Shown: in pieces, positions 46,902 through 56,491 of the stretch
How positions within the stretch are numbered: the first letter of the stretch is position 1
Layout: each line of letters begins with the position of its first letter
Assembly (NCBI GenBank): GCA_958295895.1
Contig: CATQHI010000026.1
Span: 1 to 64,000 of the forward strand
DNA length: 64,000 nt
Source of the DNA: Saprospiraceae bacterium
GTDB lineage: Bacteria > Bacteroidota > Bacteroidia > Chitinophagales > Saprospiraceae
Reading direction: 5' to 3'
Translations under genes and position numbers: made by a program
The notes under the pieces: generated by a model
The model's database searches: none
Told to the model about the DNA's origin: nothing
The model's input: only the letters and a program-made list of their open reading frames with translations

Positions 46902-48146
<1,245 letters not shown>

Positions 48147-48164
48147 GGGGCGGGGTCCGGATAA

Positions 48165-49595
48165 CTATCGGGAGTGAGGCGGGGTAATCGCCTTCACCAC
48201 ACTCCGCGCCGCATGAAACCCATTCATCCCGTGTACCCCCCCACCCGGCGGCGAGGAAGCCGAGCAGATGAAAATCTTCGGATTAGGCGTACTGTATGGA
48301 TCGACGCGGGCGACCGGCCGGGTGAACAACTGGGTGATGTCCGCCGCCCCGCCGGTGACCGCCCCGCCGACGTAATTCGGGTTGTAGGCCTCGAAGGCCG
48401 GAGCGTTCATACTACTGCGGGCCAGGATGCGATCGCGAAAGCCGGGGGCGAAGCGCTCGATCTGCCGCTCGATGACCTCCCGCTGGTCGACCGCCGAGCC
48501 GTTAGGGACGTGGCAGTAGGCCCAGCAGGTATGCTTACCCGCCGGTGTACGCGTTGCGTCGAACTCGCTCTGCTGGGCCAGTAGCACGTAGGGCCGCTCG
48601 GCGTGCTTACCGTGCCAGGTCTGCTTTTCGGCCGCAGCGATCTCGGCAAAAGTGCCGCCCAGGTGTACCGTCGAGGCCTCTAGGCAGCGGGGGTCGCGCC
48701 AGGGAATGGGGCCGTCCAGGGCGTAGTCGATCTTGAACACTCCGGGGCCATAGACGAACTTCCGTAGGCGCTTGCGGTAGCCGGCCGGTAGCTCGTCGCC
48801 CGCAATGGTAGCCAGTTGGTGGGGATTGGTATCGAAGAGGTAGGCCTGCGCGGGCGGCAGTTGATCGAAGTGTGTGATGCGGGAGTTTACCCTAAGTTCC
48901 CCGCCCGCCTCCGTAAAGCATTGCACCAGCGACCCCGCAATAGCTTTAGACCCCCCCCTGGCCACCGGCCAGTCTACGGCGTGGCCCGAGGCTAAAAAAG
49001 TAAGTCCCAGCGCGGTGGTGAAGAACTTGTTGAAGGGCAGTACGCTGTGGGCGGTGCAGCCGGCAAAGAGTGCCCTGACCCGCTCACCCCGAAAGGCCAG
49101 CTTGGAAAATAGAGTCGCAGGCAGGGCGGCCCTCATACCAAAACGCGCCAAGAAGAGCGGATGATTGGGAATACCGAGTGGACCTAGAGCATCCTCCATG
49201 AGCCAGTCGACGTGCTCGGCCAGGGGTTGCATGAGTTTACGGTAGGCGCCTTCGTCTACGCCCAGTCCGGCGGCAGTTTCCGAGAGTGATTTACTGAGGA
49301 TGACGGCATCCTGCCCGTCGAGCGGGTGGGCGACTGAGGCGCGGGGGAAGACCCACTCCAGTCCGTAACGCTCCAGTTGTAGCTCCTGAAAGTAGGGCGA
49401 GAGGTAACCGAAGGGGTGGACGGCCGAGCAGACGTCGTGGTGGAAGCCAGGCAGGGTAAGCTCGGCGGTGCGGGTGCCTCCGCCAAGCTCCGCGTGGGCT
49501 TCCAGAATAAGGACGTGCAGGCCCCGGCGGGCGAGGTAGCAGCCGGCGCTGAGGCCATTAGGGCCGGAGCCGATGATGACGGCGTCGTAGGTCAT
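48165..49595 (-). CDS. phytoene dehydrogenase-like FAD oxidoreductase
   Basis: The 476-residue protein starts with the FAD-binding DAVIIGSGPNGLSAGCYLARRG and LILEAHAELGGGTRTAEL. The C-terminal GGVHGMNGFHAARSV motif fits the NAD(P)/FAD-dependent branch related to phytoene desaturases and all-trans-retinol saturases. The substrate is unknown, and no carotenoid genes are nearby. It is separated from the toxin gene by about 20 bp on the same strand. Confidence 0.85.
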   Translation of the reverse strand: MTYDAVIIGSGPNGLSAGCYLARRGLHVLILEAHAELGGGTRTAELTLPGFHHDVCSAVHPFGYLSPYFQELQLERYGLEWVFPRASVAHPLDGQDAVILSKSLSETAAGLGVDEGAYRKLMQPLAEHVDWLMEDALGPLGIPNHPLFLARFGMRAALPATLFSKLAFRGERVRALFAGCTAHSVLPFNKFFTTALGLTFLASGHAVDWPVARGGSKAIAGSLVQCFTEAGGELRVNSRITHFDQLPPAQAYLFDTNPHQLATIAGDELPAGYRKRLRKFVYGPGVFKIDYALDGPIPWRDPRCLEASTVHLGGTFAEIAAAEKQTWHGKHAERPYVLLAQQSEFDATRTPAGKHTCWAYCHVPNGSAVDQREVIERQIERFAPGFRDRILARSSMNAPAFEAYNPNYVGGAVTGGAADITQLFTRPVARVDPYSTPNPKIFICSASSPPGGGVHGMNGFHAARSVVKAITPPHSR

Positions 49596-49616
49596 AGGTG
49601 GGGGGCGAAAACCGGC

Positions 49617-49889
49617 TTAGGTACAGTGAAAGCGACACTGAATGATGTAGCAAGTCCGCTCCTGTCCTTCCTCCCCTACAATACGATACACCAGGCGGTG
49701 TTGTTTGTCGATACGGCGTGACCAGTAGCCGGCATATTCATGCTTTAAAGGTTCCGGCTTACCCGTCCCCGTGAAGGGGTGACGCACGATCTCCCTGATC
49801 AGTTTACGAACTTTGACAGCAAGCTTTTTCTCCCCGTCCGATAAGTAAGTAAAGTCTTCCCAACCAGTTTCCGAAAGGGCTAAAATCAT
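49617..49889 (-). CDS. yoeB: YoeB-type toxin (Txe/YoeB family mRNA endonuclease)
   Basis: The 90-residue protein has the YoeB features: GWEDFTYL near the start, LIREIVRHPFTGTGKPEPLKHEYAGYWSRRIDKQHRLVYRI, and a C-terminal His (CRFHC). YoeB is a ribosome-dependent mRNA endonuclease. The longer C-terminus (EEGQERTCYIIQCRFHCT) is slightly unusual. It overlaps the antitoxin stop by 4 bp (ATGA), the standard coupled layout. Confidence 0.93.
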   Translation of the reverse strand: MILALSETGWEDFTYLSDGEKKLAVKVRKLIREIVRHPFTGTGKPEPLKHEYAGYWSRRIDKQHRLVYRIVGEEGQERTCYIIQCRFHCT

Positions 49890-50158
49890 CCGGCAGCCTC
49901 AAGTTCGGCCAGCGTTTTGACTACGGTAGCTCTCGCCTGCACCTGATGCATACCTTCGAGCAAACGCTGGTGATTTGCTGGGGATGACCTGAGGTGGATG
50001 GTTTCCATAAGGGAATTGTAATCCCCCAGACTCATCAACACTACGCCTTCACGCGCCTTTCCGCTACGGGGAATGACGATGGTATCGTTCGACTCTTCAA
50101 CATGGTCCATGTACTGTTTCATATTGGACCGGAACTTCGAAACGGTGATGGCTTGCAT
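49886..50158 (-). CDS. yefM: YefM/Phd-type antitoxin
   Basis: The 90-residue protein has the Phd/YefM DNA-binding N-terminus (MQAITVSKFRSNMKQYMDHV, with TIVIPRSGKAREGVVLMSLGDYNSLMET). The C-terminal helix wraps the toxin. It precedes yoeB and represses the pair by binding the palindrome upstream. The promoter lies within the 50160-50220 interval. Confidence 0.93.
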   Translation of the reverse strand: MQAITVSKFRSNMKQYMDHVEESNDTIVIPRSGKAREGVVLMSLGDYNSLMETIHLRSSPANHQRLLEGMHQVQARATVVKTLAELEAAG

Positions 50159-50181
50159 AAGTGACGTTTAGTGTTGTAAAC

Positions 50182-50197
50182 GTACGAAATTTCGTAC
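50182..50197. promoter_or_regulatory. yefM-yoeB operator palindrome
   Basis: GTACGAAATTTCGTAC is a perfect 16-bp palindrome about 25 bp upstream of the antitoxin start, extended by TTGTAAAC and CAAG on the sides. It contains TTGTAC on the minus strand, as in other YefM operators. It also lies just after the porX stop. Confidence 0.75.
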
Positions 50198-50205
50198 AAG
50201 TTTTA

Positions 50206-51762
50206 CTACCTAGTCCGCAACCGCACCACCGGACAAACAATTTCCTCCAGGCTAATCCCCCCGTGCTGGAAGGTATCCCGGTAGTAGTTGTTGTAGTAAT
50301 TATAGCTGTTGGGGTAGAGGAAGAACTTATCCTCCTTGGCGAAAATGAAGCTGCTGCTTAGGTTCGGGCGGGGCAGTTTGGCCTCCTTCGGCTCGCGCAC
50401 TTCCAGCACGTCCTTTTCCTCGTACTGCAGGTTGCGGCCGAGCTTGTAGCGCAGGTTGGTGCTGGTGTCGCGGTCGCCTACTACCCTACTCGGAGTATTG
50501 ACGCGGATGGTACCGTGGTCCGTAGTCACGATCAGCGTGATGTCGCGCTCGGCCAGGCGGCGCAGGGTGGCCCACAGCGGCGAGTTTTCGAACCATGAGC
50601 GGGTAAGGCTGCGGTAGGCTTTTTCGTCGCCGGCCAGTTCCTTGAGTACTTCCATCTCGGTGCGGGCGTGGCTGAGCATGTCGATGAAGTTGTACACGAT
50701 CACCGAGAAGTCGTTATTGAGAAAGTCCAGGGCCCGGTCCTGCATCTGGCGGGCGAAGTTGGTACGGGTGACCTTAGTGTAATCCCACTTGATGTCGCGG
50801 TTGCGCAGCAGCCGTTCGATCTGCTTACCGAGCAGGTCGGCCTCGTGGTTGTTCTTTCCGCCTTCATCGGCGTCGTTGAGCCACCACTGCTTGTAGTGCT
50901 TCTCGATCTCGGCGGGCCACATACCGGCAAAGATGGCGTTGCGGCTGTACTGGGTAGCCGTAGGCAGGATGCTGTAGAAGTAGTCCTCCTCCTCCACGCG
51001 GTAGAGCTGGCTCAGGTAGGGCTCGATGACCTTCCACTGGTCGAAGCGCATATTGTCGAGCAGCACCATCACGGTGGGCCGCTCCTTATTGACGTGCGGA
51101 AAGACCTTCTCCCGCATCAGGTTGTGGCTCATAATGGGCGCGTCCTTTTCGGCCACCCAGTCGAGGTAGTTGCGCTCGATGTACTTGGAGAACTCGGCGT
51201 TAGCCTCCCGCTTCTGCACGGCTAGGATCTCACCCATCTGATCGGAGTTGCTCTCGTCGAGCTTCAGCTCCCAGTTGATGATCTTTTTGTACATATCCAC
51301 CCACTCCTCCTTGTCCAGGCCGGAGTTGATCTGCATCAGCAGCTGGCGGAAGTCCTGCTGGTAGTCGCTCGTGGTCTTCTCGCGCACCAGGCGCTTTTCG
51401 TCCACGATCTTCTTCAGCGTCAGCAGGATCTGCGAGGGGTTCACGGGCTTGATCAGGTAGTCGGTGATCTGGCTGCCGATGGCCTCTTCCATCACGTCCT
51501 CGGCCTCGTTCTTGGTGATCATCACTACAGGGATCGAGGGCTGCAGTGCCTTGATCCGGCTCAGCGTCTCCAGCCCCGTCAGGCCCGGCATACTCTCGTC
51601 CAGGAACACGATGTCGACGTGCTTGTCGTTTTCCATCTCCTCCAGCGCGTCGTGCCCATTGGTAACGGTGATGACCTCGTAGCCCTTCTTCTTCAGAAAG
51701 AGCATTTGTGGTTTGAAGAGATCGATCTCGTCGTCGGCCCAGAGGATTTTGATGGCGTCCAT
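50206..51762 (-). CDS. porX: PorX-type response regulator with PglZ domain
   Basis: PorX regulates the type IX secretion system in Bacteroidota. The 518-residue protein has a receiver domain (residues 1 to about 120: ILWADDEIDLFKPQ, phosphoacceptor Asp in VFLDESMPG, MITKNE and the lysine in YLIKPVN). Then come a helical linker and a PglZ/alkaline-phosphatase-like domain with VMVLLDNMRFDQWK, SRNAIFAGMWP and TTDHGTIRVNTP. I chose ATG 51762; upstream codons cross the repeat element. Partner PorY and T9SS genes are not in the window. Confidence 0.93.
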   Translation of the reverse strand: MDAIKILWADDEIDLFKPQMLFLKKKGYEVITVTNGHDALEEMENDKHVDIVFLDESMPGLTGLETLSRIKALQPSIPVVMITKNEAEDVMEEAIGSQITDYLIKPVNPSQILLTLKKIVDEKRLVREKTTSDYQQDFRQLLMQINSGLDKEEWVDMYKKIINWELKLDESNSDQMGEILAVQKREANAEFSKYIERNYLDWVAEKDAPIMSHNLMREKVFPHVNKERPTVMVLLDNMRFDQWKVIEPYLSQLYRVEEEDYFYSILPTATQYSRNAIFAGMWPAEIEKHYKQWWLNDADEGGKNNHEADLLGKQIERLLRNRDIKWDYTKVTRTNFARQMQDRALDFLNNDFSVIVYNFIDMLSHARTEMEVLKELAGDEKAYRSLTRSWFENSPLWATLRRLAERDITLIVTTDHGTIRVNTPSRVVGDRDTSTNLRYKLGRNLQYEEKDVLEVREPKEAKLPRPNLSSSFIFAKEDKFFLYPNSYNYYNNYYRDTFQHGGISLEEIVCPVVRLRTR

Positions 51763-51842
51763 AGTGTTTGCTGTTTTAAGGTAGTGTAGTTGGTGTGTAA
51801 CGAGGGGCTTGGTGGCTAAGTTGTTGGTTGCGGGGGTACGGG

Positions 51843-51954
51843 CGTGCGATGCTGCCTCCGGCAACGCTGTGCAACGCAACTTGTAGTTGCGGCGTAACAC
51901 TGCCAGCGCAGTCGTAGACTGCGCGGCACGGCGCTACCAGAGGCAGCATTGTAC
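51843..51954. repeat. four-hairpin element, copy B
   Basis: Four 3-nt-loop palindromes are spaced at 25, 32 and 25 bp: GCTGCC-TCC-GGCAAC (51851-51865, one mismatch), GCAACT-TGT-AGTTGC (51876-51890), GCAGTC-GTA-GACTGC (51908-51922, stem extends to 8 bp) and GCTACC-AGA-GGCAGC (51933-51947, one mismatch). The right end ATTGTACT is the complement of copy A's left end, so it lies inverted relative to A. It fills the porX-M42 gap. Confidence 0.85.
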
Positions 51955-52031
51955 TGAAACCCGCATCAACCCCGAAGAAACACCGACGAATACAAAATTC
52001 CGCCCACCAGAAAGTTGTCCAAACAATACAT

Positions 52032-52039
52032 TACCTTCG
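52032..52039 (+). promoter_or_regulatory. -7 box of the M42 peptidase gene
   Basis: TACCTTCG lies 25 nt before the M42 peptidase ATG. Confidence 0.45.
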
Positions 52040-52064
52040 CGCCGCCCGAGCCCAATAAAACCCA

Positions 52065-53177
52065 ATGAAAAACTTCGATTTACTCCGCAGCATCTGCGCA
52101 GCCCCCGGCGTATCCGGCTTCGAACGTCGTATCCGTGACTTGGTACTAGACCAGCTGCGCGAGCTGGCCGATGAGGTAAGCACCGACAACATGGGCAACG
52201 TCATCGCCGTCAAAAAAGGTCGCGAGCGCAAGCGCGTCATGGTAGCCGCCCACATCGACGAGATTGGCTTTATCGTCAACCACATCGACGACAAGGGCTT
52301 CATCCGCTTCCTGCCCCTCGGTGGTTTCGACCCCAAAACGCTCACCGCCCAGCGCGTGATCGTCCACGGCCGCCAGGACGTCATCGGCGTCATGGGCTCC
52401 AAGCCGATCCACATCATGAAGCAGGAGGAGCGCAGTAAGGTGGTACCCATTACGGACTACTTCATCGACCTCGGCCTACCCAAGGAAGAAGTAGAAAAAC
52501 TGGTAGCCGTCGGCGACCCCATCACCCGCGAGCGCGAACTGATCGAGATCGGCAACTGCGTGACCGGTAAGTCGCTCGACAACCGTGTCTCCGTGTTCAT
52601 CCTGCTGGAAGTACTGCGGGAGCTCAAGGGCCAGGACATCCCCTACGACCTCTACGCCACCTTCACCGTACAGGAGGAGGTCGGCCTGCGCGGGGCCATG
52701 GGCAGCGTGAGCCACATCGACCCCGATTTCGGCTTCGGCCTCGACGTGACCATCGCCTACGACGTACCCGGCGGCTCGCCCCAGGAGCGCGTCACCTGCC
52801 TGGGCTGCGGCGCGGCCATCAAGGTGCTCGACGGCTCCGTGATCTCCGACTACCGCATGGTCAACTACCTTAAAGAAGTAGCCACCACTAACGACATCAG
52901 CTACCAGCTAGAGCTCCTGCCCGCCGGCGGTACCGACACGGCCGCCGTACAGCGCTACGGCACCAAGGGCAGCATCGCCGGGGCCATTTCCATCCCCCTG
53001 CGCAACATGCACCAGGTCATCGAGATGGCCCACCAGCAGGACATCGCCGACTGCATCAGCCTGCTGGCCGGGGCGATTCGGGGGTTAGACACCTACGACT
53101 GGGCCTTTACGGCCGATCATAGTCCGGCGGCCCCCCATCCCGACAAGCCCGCGACAGACGACGAGAGCTGGCTCTAG
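52065..53177 (+). CDS. M42 family metallopeptidase
   Basis: The 370-residue protein has a two-metal aminopeptidase layout: zinc ligand in VAAHIDEIGFIV, bridging Asp in SLDNRVSVFILLEVL, catalytic Glu pair in TVQEEVGLRGA, and LDVTIAYD and a late PLRNMHQVIEMA. The family forms large cytoplasmic tetrahedral complexes that clear peptides. The C-terminus (ADHSPAAPHPDKPATDDESWL) is an acidic extension. The next gene starts 55 bp downstream with its own -7 box. Confidence 0.92.
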   Translation: MKNFDLLRSICAAPGVSGFERRIRDLVLDQLRELADEVSTDNMGNVIAVKKGRERKRVMVAAHIDEIGFIVNHIDDKGFIRFLPLGGFDPKTLTAQRVIVHGRQDVIGVMGSKPIHIMKQEERSKVVPITDYFIDLGLPKEEVEKLVAVGDPITRERELIEIGNCVTGKSLDNRVSVFILLEVLRELKGQDIPYDLYATFTVQEEVGLRGAMGSVSHIDPDFGFGLDVTIAYDVPGGSPQERVTCLGCGAAIKVLDGSVISDYRMVNYLKEVATTNDISYQLELLPAGGTDTAAVQRYGTKGSIAGAISIPLRNMHQVIEMAHQQDIADCISLLAGAIRGLDTYDWAFTADHSPAAPHPDKPATDDESWL

Positions 53178-53195
53178 GCGGCCCCAAATAATCCG

Positions 53196-53203
53196 TAGCT
53201 TTG
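53196..53203 (+). promoter_or_regulatory. -7 box of the DUF2723 gene
   Basis: TAGCTTTG lies 29 nt upstream of the ATG. Confidence 0.5.
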
Positions 53204-53232
53204 CGCCGTTCGCAAGCACAAGGCTCCGTCTC

Positions 53233-56200
53233 ATGGGTAAATTACACCGTCTCCATCAGCTGACCGGCTGGGTGGTCTTCCTCCTTACGGCCACCGTCCT
53301 GCTGCTCAGCGTCGAGCGCACCGGTAGCCTCTGGGATGTAGGCGAGTTCATCCTCGGGGCCTACAAGCTCCAGGTCGTACACCCCCCCGGAGCCCCGCTA
53401 TTTCTTCTCATCGGCCGCATGTTTGCCGGCCTGGGGGGGCTACTCAGCGACGATCCGGCCTTCATTGCCGCCTTCGTTAACGGTATGTCGGCCCTCTGCA
53501 CCGCCTTCGGGGCCACCTTCGTCTGCTGGGCTACGATCCGTCTTTCTCTACTAGCCCTGACCGGGCGCGACGAGCGCACCGAGATCGGCGGCGGACAGGT
53601 CATCGCCGTAGCCGGCAGCGGACTCGTAGCCGGCCTCAGCGTAGCCTTCACCACCTCCGTCTGGTTTTCGGCCGTGGAGGGCGAGGTCTACGCCATGTCC
53701 TTCTTCTTCACCTGTATGACGGTCTGGGCGGCCATCCGTTACTACACCACCCCGCGCGACCGGGATTACTTAGCCTACAGGTGGCTGATCTTCAGCATCT
53801 TCTGTATCGGTATGTCCTCGGGGGTTCACCTGCTGAGCATCCTGGCCCTGCCCTTCATCACCCTACTCTTTTACCTGCGCGAGCGGGGGCAGGTCTTTCT
53901 TACGCGGGTGGCCAAGATCGTGGGCTATCTCTTTGCGGCCAGTCTGCTGCTTACCTCGGGCGGCTTTGCGGGTAAGCTCATCGGTATGGGCGCGGTCGCA
54001 GGTGCAACGTACTTCCTGGGCAGGCGAAAGTTGCCGCACTGGGCGCAGTTCATAGCCGCCGCGGCCTGCGGGGTACTGATGATCGGCATCATCCAAACCC
54101 TGGTCATCATTGGCGTACCGGCCGTGTGGCAGTGGTTCGAGATCGGCATGGTGAATGCCGGACTGCCCGTCCACATCGGTATTCTACCGACCCTACTGGC
54201 CTACGGGGGGCTGCTTTACCTGGCTTTCCGCTACGCCCACAAGCACCACGATCAGGGCGTGCAACTGGCGGCCATGGGTATTGCTACCATTCTGATCGCC
54301 TACAGCGTCATTGCCGTGGTGATCATCCGGGCCGGAGCCAAGACGCCGGTCAATATGAACAACCCGGACAACGTGACCGGTCTACTTCCCTACCTCAACC
54401 GCGAGCAGTACGGGGAGCGCAGCCTGATTTATGGCCCGCAGTTCGAAGCCCAGATCGTGGCCACTCCCCTCACCGACCGCTACGGCCTGGTCAATGGCAA
54501 GTACGAGTACACCAACTATAAGATCGACGCCGAGTACGAGAAGAACAAGCAGATGTTCTTCCCCCGCATGTACGACGGCACCCAGGGCCGCCCAAGCCTC
54601 TACAAGCGCTGGATGGGCCTCGATCCCTCCCAGCCCCTCCCCGCCGGCCGGCCCAATCAGCTCGACAACATCCGCTTCCTGTTCAACCACCAGATCGGCT
54701 GGATGTACTGGCGCTACTTCATGTGGAACTTCTCGGGCCGCCAGAACGGCCAGCAGGGTTACTACAGCTGGGATGAGAGCAGCGGCAACTGGATCACGGG
54801 CATCAAATTCCTCGACGAGCTGCGGCTGGGTAATCTGGATGAGCTACCGAGCGAGTTCAAAAACGATCCCTCGCGCAACGTCTACTATATGCTGCCCTTC
54901 CTATTCGGGATCCTAGGGCTATTCTGGCACTCCGGCAAGCGGGGTGAGGAGTTTCTGGCTCTGCTGGCGCTGTTCGTCATCATGGGACTGGGCATCATCA
55001 TCTACACCAACCAGCCACCGAACGAGCCCCGAGAGCGCGACTACGTGCTGGTGGGGTCCTTCATGGTCTTCTGTATGTGGATCGGCATGGCGGTGCCGGC
55101 GATCTACGAATTTGTTAAGACACGCTTCCGGGCCAAGGGCGCAGGTACGGCGGTGGCCGTCTCGCTCCTGGTGCTGGTTGCCCCCGCCCTAATGGTCAGC
55201 CAGAACTGGAACGACCACAACCGTTCCGGGCACACTGCCGCGCGCGACTACGCTCACAACTTCCTGGAATCGGTGGACGAAAACGCCATCATCTTCACCT
55301 ACGGTGACAATGATACCTACCCCCTCTGGTACGCCCAGGAGGTGGAGGGCATCCGCACCGACGTGCGCGTGGTGAACCTAAGTCTCATCGCGGTAGACTG
55401 GTACATCGACCTGCTGCGCTACCAGATGAACGACTCACCGGTCATCGACCTACAACTTACGGAAGACCAGACGCGGGGCAAACTGCGCAACAACGTGCAG
55501 TTCTATAATCCGCAGCTTCCGCAGGGTACTAGTTGTCAGCAGGCCCCGCCGGTGACGCTGGAGCAGTTCATGAACGAGATCGCTACGGACAAGAACCTGG
55601 TGGAGCAGCGCAGCGGCCGCGTAGTCGAGACGACCTACTCGAGCTGCAATGTGAGCCTGCGCATCGACCCCGCCAAACTCGCCCAGGCTCCCTGGCTCAC
55701 GCCCGCCGGTAAACCCGTGGTGCAGAGTATCCCCCTCCGTATTGACCCCCGCAACATTCAGAAGGACGAGATCGCCATTCTGGACATCATCAACTCCAAT
55801 TTCTACAAGCGGCCCATTTACTTCGCCGTGACGGCTAACCCCGCGAAGTATCTGGGACTAGAGGACTACATGCAGTTGGAGGGCCTAGCGCTGCAACTCA
55901 CCGCCACCCGCACCCCCTCCGAGGTAGAACGCTACCAAAACGTAGGCCCCGGTGGCGTCGATATAGACAAGAACTACGACCTCATCATGAATAAGTGGAC
56001 GTGGGGCAACTTTGACAAGGTGGACACCTATGTCAACACCAGTTACGCGCCGGCCGTACAGTCGATGCGGGGCGTGATGCTGCGCACCATGGACGAGCTG
56101 ATGCAGCGCGGCGACACCGAGCGGGCCCTGGAGATCGGCGATAAGTACTTCGCTTCGTTTCCGGACATGAACTTTCCGTTCTACTACGAGGCCTTCATCA

Positions 56201-56484
56201 TGCTCGATGCTTACTTCCGCAGCAACCAAACGGAGCGGGTAGCAGACGTGATCACCACCCTGGCACAGAACACCGCCGAGCGGCTGCGTTTCTACGAGAG
56301 CCTGGAACCGGAAGTGCTGGCGCAGAGTTCCTACAGCATGGAACAACGCCAGGGGCAGTTCATCGCCCAGCAACTGCTACTGCAGCTACAGGGCAGTGAG
56401 AACACGGAGCTGACCCAGCGGGTGCAGCAGCTCCTACAGGACTACCTCTACCTGGCCAAGCCCCAGGAGCAGACGCCGGGATAG
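53233..56484 (+). CDS. DUF2723 family membrane protein (GT-C-like, TMEM260-related)
   Basis: The 1083-residue protein has an N-terminal membrane domain of roughly 10-12 helices. The family signature VERTGSLWDVGEFILGAYKLQVVHPPGAPLF includes the first-loop Asp-Glu characteristic of GT-C glycosyltransferases. FSSAVEGEVYAMSFFFT-like and NQPPNEPRERDYVLVGSF motifs follow, and then a large periplasmic part. DUF2723 proteins are related to the O-mannosyltransferase TMEM260, so transfer of a sugar to secreted proteins is plausible, though untested here. The 18-bp motif (53990-54007) encodes GAVAGA. Confidence 0.85.
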   Translation: MGKLHRLHQLTGWVVFLLTATVLLLSVERTGSLWDVGEFILGAYKLQVVHPPGAPLFLLIGRMFAGLGGLLSDDPAFIAAFVNGMSALCTAFGATFVCWATIRLSLLALTGRDERTEIGGGQVIAVAGSGLVAGLSVAFTTSVWFSAVEGEVYAMSFFFTCMTVWAAIRYYTTPRDRDYLAYRWLIFSIFCIGMSSGVHLLSILALPFITLLFYLRERGQVFLTRVAKIVGYLFAASLLLTSGGFAGKLIGMGAVAGATYFLGRRKLPHWAQFIAAAACGVLMIGIIQTLVIIGVPAVWQWFEIGMVNAGLPVHIGILPTLLAYGGLLYLAFRYAHKHHDQGVQLAAMGIATILIAYSVIAVVIIRAGAKTPVNMNNPDNVTGLLPYLNREQYGERSLIYGPQFEAQIVATPLTDRYGLVNGKYEYTNYKIDAEYEKNKQMFFPRMYDGTQGRPSLYKRWMGLDPSQPLPAGRPNQLDNIRFLFNHQIGWMYWRYFMWNFSGRQNGQQGYYSWDESSGNWITGIKFLDELRLGNLDELPSEFKNDPSRNVYYMLPFLFGILGLFWHSGKRGEEFLALLALFVIMGLGIIIYTNQPPNEPRERDYVLVGSFMVFCMWIGMAVPAIYEFVKTRFRAKGAGTAVAVSLLVLVAPALMVSQNWNDHNRSGHTAARDYAHNFLESVDENAIIFTYGDNDTYPLWYAQEVEGIRTDVRVVNLSLIAVDWYIDLLRYQMNDSPVIDLQLTEDQTRGKLRNNVQFYNPQLPQGTSCQQAPPVTLEQFMNEIATDKNLVEQRSGRVVETTYSSCNVSLRIDPAKLAQAPWLTPAGKPVVQSIPLRIDPRNIQKDEIAILDIINSNFYKRPIYFAVTANPAKYLGLEDYMQLEGLALQLTATRTPSEVERYQNVGPGGVDIDKNYDLIMNKWTWGNFDKVDTYVNTSYAPAVQSMRGVMLRTMDELMQRGDTERALEIGDKYFASFPDMNFPFYYEAFIMLDAYFRSNQTERVADVITTLAQNTAERLRFYESLEPEVLAQSSYSMEQRQGQFIAQQLLLQLQGSENTELTQRVQQLLQDYLYLAKPQEQTPG
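53990..54007 (+). repeat. dispersed 18-bp motif inside the DUF2723 gene (one mismatch)
   Basis: GCGCGGTCGCAGGTGCAA is read as Gly-Ala-Val-Ala-Gly-Ala between two membrane helices. Confidence 0.55.
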
Positions 56485-56491
56485 GCCCACG

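Noticed and set aside
51843..51954. Integron attC site
   Set aside because: Hairpins with GCAAC/GTTGC recall attC, but the conserved ends of attC and any integrase or cassette gene are missing, and a second copy has unrelated stem sequences.
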